The notes under the pieces are model-generated. The model was not told where the DNA came from and did no database searches. It worked only from the letters and a program-made list of their open reading frames with translations. From assembly GCA_002436015.1 (NCBI GenBank), contig DIXJ01000008.1:1-45381 (forward strand): a DNA stretch of 45,381 bases. The letters are read 5' to 3'. Positions 43,029-45,381 of this stretch are shown piece after piece (the first letter of the stretch is position 1; each line of letters opens with the position of its first letter). Made by a program: the position numbers and the translations under genes. The stretch is from Synergistaceae bacterium UBA6083 (GTDB taxonomy: Bacteria; Synergistota; Synergistia; Synergistales; 79-D21).

Positions 43029-43117
43029 CCGGCGGCCCGGCTGCCGTGGCGCAATCCCATGCTGCGCTTTAGGCCCGTAGCTTTGCGTCTCCGCCTTTCG
43101 GCGGGTTTGCCGTTATC
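43029..43117 (-). promoter_or_regulatory. Cyclic di-GMP-I (GEMM-I) riboswitch
   Basis: The minus-strand RNA has the conserved blocks of the class in order: GGCAAAC, a P2 stem capped by a GAAA tetraloop (CCGCC-GAAA-GGCGG), GACGCAAAGC, GGGCCTAAA, a P3 stem (GCGCA with TGCGC) and GGCAGCCGGG, closed by a CGGC/GCCG P1. These blocks match the well-studied Vibrio Vc2 aptamer in sequence and spacing. It stands in the leader of the WbaP-like gene and its operon, so c-di-GMP should control synthesis of the polymer. Confidence 0.93.
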
Positions 43118-43138
43118 GGCGAATTAAGCACCGCGAAT

Positions 43139-43167
43139 ATTCTATGCAAAATAACGAGGCTTGTATA
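43139..43167 (-). promoter_or_regulatory. Candidate promoter of the riboswitch-controlled operon
   Basis: On the minus strand TATACA (43162-43167, 4 of 6) and TAGAAT (43139-43144, 5 of 6) are separated by 17 bases. The predicted start, near 43132, falls about 15 bases before the aptamer, a sensible distance. The rest of 43118-43239 holds no gene; a short ATCAGG-A5-CCTGAT hairpin at 43168-43184 lies just upstream. Confidence 0.55.
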
Positions 43168-43239
43168 TCAGGAAAAACCTGATTTGTTTAAATTAATGAA
43201 GATGGAACAAATACGAGAACGAAAAGAAGAAAACTAAAA

Positions 43240-43295
43240 CTAATTCGGTACAGCCCCGATTTGAGGGGCATCAAATCGGTACAGTCCCGAATTAG
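43240..43295. repeat. Nested palindrome (second repeat type)
   Basis: CTAATTCGG (43240-43248) pairs with CCGAATTAG (43287-43295), and inside it CCGATTTGA (43256-43264) pairs with TCAAATCGG (43271-43279) around GGGGCA. The unpaired parts are TACAGCC and TACAGTC, so the element is also two near-direct copies of CGGTACAG(C/T)CCCGA. It starts two bases past the HAD gene stop. A partial relative lies at 19318-19335. Confidence 0.85.
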
Positions 43296-43297
43296 CC

Positions 43298-44080
43298 CTA
43301 GTGCCAGCCGAGGGATCGCCAGGGGCGGGGCTTGAGGTAGTAGTCCCACTCCCCCGGGAGCACGCGGTCGGGGTCGATGCGGTAGTTCCGGCAAAGGGCG
43401 GACAGGAGGCTTTTGACGGAGGTGAATTCGCGCTCGGGTTCCTCGATTTTCGAGCGGGGCTCGTCGAATTCGTGGCGGGTTTTGTGAAGGCGCAGGCGGA
43501 TCGTGTGAAGGCCGGCGGTGCGGGCGGCGGGAAAATCCACGGCGGGGTCGTCGGCGATGTAGGCGATCTCGCCGGGCTCGAGGTCCCTCCAACGCTGCTT
43601 CAGTTCCTCGAGTGTCCAGGTGAGGGCCCGGGTGGCGTTTCGGTCGAAGAAATCGGTGTAGAGAACGGCGTCGAAAAGACATTCCAGGCGCAGGGCCGTC
43701 ACCTTGTTGGCCTGCTCGCGGCATTTGGGCCCCGCCATGACGGCCGTGCGGATTCCCGCCTTCCTGAGGGCGCAGGCCACTTCCGGGATGCCCTGGAAGG
43801 GAACGCCCACGGGGACGGTTTTTTTGGCCAGCTGGAGCAGGTCGGTGTAGCGCACGGCCCGGGCGAGGCCGGGAACGTCGTGGAAAAGCAGGGACCAGGC
43901 CCTGGGCTCGAGTCCTTCCTCCTGGTACTCGAGCAGGTGAAGCAGCAGTGGCGTGCGGGCCGGGGCACCCGGCCTCCTGGACAGCTTGCGGACCACCCTG
44001 TGGTAAAGGCCCGTGTTGAGGCGGGTCTCGCTGGAAAGAACGTCGTCGAGCTTGAAGCACAAACCTTTGACAGGCAACAC
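43298..44080 (-). CDS. HAD-superfamily-like protein lacking the nucleophile Asp
   Basis: A 260-residue protein with a HAD-like layout: motif I region GLCFKLDDVLSS, a helical cap, a motif II-like strand (IRTAVMAGPK) and a motif IV region YIADDPAVDFPAARTAGL. In motif I the usual FDLDDT becomes FKLDDV, so the phosphoaspartate-forming Asp is Lys10. It is probably not an ordinary phosphatase. The GTG at 44080 is favoured because AAAGG lies 8 bases upstream; another GTG is at 44089. It follows the MFS gene by 50 bases and probably shares its transcript. Confidence 0.75.
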   Translation of the reverse strand: MLPVKGLCFKLDDVLSSETRLNTGLYHRVVRKLSRRPGAPARTPLLLHLLEYQEEGLEPRAWSLLFHDVPGLARAVRYTDLLQLAKKTVPVGVPFQGIPEVACALRKAGIRTAVMAGPKCREQANKVTALRLECLFDAVLYTDFFDRNATRALTWTLEELKQRWRDLEPGEIAYIADDPAVDFPAARTAGLHTIRLRLHKTRHEFDEPRSKIEEPEREFTSVKSLLSALCRNYRIDPDRVLPGEWDYYLKPRPWRSLGWH

Positions 44081-44130
44081 CGTTACCACCTTTCGAGGAG
44101 TGTGGGCAAACGGTGTTGATTATGCCGCAG

Positions 44131-45327
44131 TTAATGTTGGTTTTCAGCCGGGGCGAGGGGTTTGGTTTGCAGTTTCTCCCACTTCAGGCCCAGGAAGACG
44201 ACGAGGGGGATAAGGGCGAGGTTCAGCAGGACGAAAGCGGCGCGGTAGCGCACGACGGCCGCCAGGTAGCCGGTGACGACGGGGAGGGCCAGGTAGGACA
44301 GGCCCATGAAGAACCAGAAGAGGGAGGTGACCCGGCTGCGCTGCTCCGGCGGGGCCACGTCGATGATGAGGGCGAGGAGCTCGGGGTAGCCGAGGCCGAT
44401 GAAGAGTCCGTAGAGGATCCCGCAGATGCCGAAGCCGAAGGCCCCGCGGACGACCGGGAGGGCGCAGGAGGCCATGAAGAGCGCGCAGGCGACCGCGCAG
44501 AGCCAGGAGGTTCGCACGCGGGGGAGGCGATCCACGAGGGAGCGGCCGAAGAAACGGATCGCCAGGGACGAGACGGCGGAGGCGGCGAAGAAGGCCGAGA
44601 CCGAGATGCCCCGTTCCCGGCCCAGGGCGGAGATGCTGAGGAGGCCGGCGTCCACGGCGCAGAAAAGGAAGACCGACTGCAGGAGCATCCGGACCTGGGG
44701 GTTCGCCAGGACGGCGGCGGTTTTCACGCCCGAGCCGCGTTTTGCGGGGCGGAGCATGTCCACCTGGGGCAGGCGAAGGGCGAGGACGCAGGTGCCGACG
44801 CCCATCAGGACGGGAATAAGGAGGAAGGTTTTCAGGAACCCGGCGGCCAGCAGCGCCTCGCAAGCGGGAACGACCAGCAAATACGGCAGGTTCGTGGTGG
44901 AGGAGACGACGGAAAGGCCCGCGCCGCGGTCCTCCCCCGTCACGGCCAGGGACTGGTAGGCCGTCAGGGCCACGGCGAAGAGGCTGTAGGCGACGCCGGA
45001 GAGGATCCGCCACCCGGTGAGGAAAACCATGGAGCGCGGGTTCGTGACGAGGATCCCCAGGCCCGAGAGGGAGGCCAGCGCGCCCGAGAAGAGGAGGACC
45101 CGCCTGAAGCCCGCGGAATCCGTGAACCAGCCCACGAACGGCCGCACGAAGGAACTGATGTAGAAGCTCCCCATGAGCCAGCCGACGCGCCCCGGGTCCA
45201 CCACCCCGCTTGCCGCCATGTAGGCCGGCAGCAGCATGTAGCACTTCGTGAACCCGGCGATGAAGAAATTGGCCGTGCTGATGGCCCAGACGTTTTTCCC
45301 GATTCGTTGTGCGCTCATGTGGGCCAT
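44131..45327 (-). CDS. Major facilitator superfamily transporter
   Basis: A 398-residue protein with 12 predicted membrane helices in two halves. WLMGSFYISSFVRPFVGWFTDSAG-type loop 2-3 residues and a second-half counterpart (RFFGRSLVDRLPRVR) mark it as MFS. The substrate is not evident; the general shape is that of small drug or metabolite exporters. ATG 45327 and ATG 45318 are both possible and neither has a good ribosome site; TATAAA lies directly before the first. The gene ends 50 bases before the HAD-like gene. Confidence 0.87.
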   Translation of the reverse strand: MAHMSAQRIGKNVWAISTANFFIAGFTKCYMLLPAYMAASGVVDPGRVGWLMGSFYISSFVRPFVGWFTDSAGFRRVLLFSGALASLSGLGILVTNPRSMVFLTGWRILSGVAYSLFAVALTAYQSLAVTGEDRGAGLSVVSSTTNLPYLLVVPACEALLAAGFLKTFLLIPVLMGVGTCVLALRLPQVDMLRPAKRGSGVKTAAVLANPQVRMLLQSVFLFCAVDAGLLSISALGRERGISVSAFFAASAVSSLAIRFFGRSLVDRLPRVRTSWLCAVACALFMASCALPVVRGAFGFGICGILYGLFIGLGYPELLALIIDVAPPEQRSRVTSLFWFFMGLSYLALPVVTGYLAAVVRYRAAFVLLNLALIPLVVFLGLKWEKLQTKPLAPAENQH

Positions 45328-45359
45328 TTTATACGGAAAGGGAAGGCCAAGAAAAAGCT

Positions 45360-45381
45360 GGGGCCAGGTCTTGAATTCGAG
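45360..45381. repeat. Hairpin repeat, copy 5 (cut by the window end)
   Basis: The last 22 bases begin GGGGCCAGGTCTTGAATTCG, matching the left arm of the hairpin family with one change (GTC to GCC). GAATTC resembles the variant core of copy 2. The second arm lies outside the window. Confidence 0.7.

Noticed and set aside
43188..44060. Minus-strand frame of 290 codons overlapping the HAD-like gene
   Set aside because: It is Arg/Pro-rich, in a different frame from the HAD motifs, and runs through the nested palindrome.

Overview
The window looks like chromosome from a Gram-negative bacterium of mostly high GC content. An export/polymerisation system for surface polysaccharide, a tripartite TRAP importer, a c-di-GMP-I riboswitch and dispersed palindromic repeats together suggest a Desulfobacterota (deltaproteobacterial) relative. 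That placement is inference; no rRNA or other marker gene is present. I saw no tRNA, rRNA or CRISPR array.

Region 1 (about 240-18,500) is a catabolic island. A long minus-strand operon reads from 13.5 kb down to 0.3 kb. It encodes a TRAP transporter (DctP, DctQ, DctM), a GcvT-like folate-dependent protein, and a complete acetoin/2-oxoacid dehydrogenase-type complex (E1 alpha, E1 beta, E2, a second E1 alpha, E3). It ends with a short-chain dehydrogenase, a lipoate-protein ligase and an AcoX-like NAD-kinase-fold protein. Beyond it lie a second SDR and a Nudix hydrolase (minus strand). A divergent plus-strand set follows: a GntR/FCD regulator, a previously easy-to-miss 50-residue membrane protein, an ornithine-cyclodeaminase-family enzyme and a C45-type acyltransferase/amidohydrolase. 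The simplest reading is uptake of a small carboxylate or N-substituted compound, removal of acyl or C1 groups, and thiamine/lipoate-dependent oxidative cleavage to an acyl-CoA. The substrate cannot be read from the sequence.

Region 2 (18.5-20.7 kb) is a repeat-rich junction. It carries a GNAT acetyltransferase and an AAA ATPase/DUF4143 gene, bracketed by perfect 28-30 bp hairpins with a shared stem sequence. The ATPase has a near-consensus sigma70 promoter that predicts a leaderless mRNA.

Region 3 (20.7-43 kb) is a Wzx/Wzy-type polysaccharide locus. Wzz-like and multi-SLBB export proteins are on the minus strand. A divergent plus-strand operon (winged-helix regulator, RfbB, RfbA, aminotransferase, ATP-grasp enzyme, second PLP-fold protein, GNAT, Wzx, GT2) builds and modifies a dTDP-amino-deoxyhexose. 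A converging minus-strand operon (WbaP-like initiating transferase, WecG/TagA-like GT, Gmd, Fcl, GT4, Wzy, hexapeptide acyltransferase) begins behind a c-di-GMP-I riboswitch with its own terminator. Where the two operons meet there is an overlapping GT gene pair, an IS256-family insertion and an IS3-family remnant. Several central genes are strikingly AT-rich, which points to a horizontally exchanged serotype-like core inside a GC-rich frame.

Region 4 (43.2-45.4 kb) holds a HAD-like protein lacking its nucleophile, an MFS transporter, a nested palindrome and the beginning of another hairpin repeat cut by the window end.
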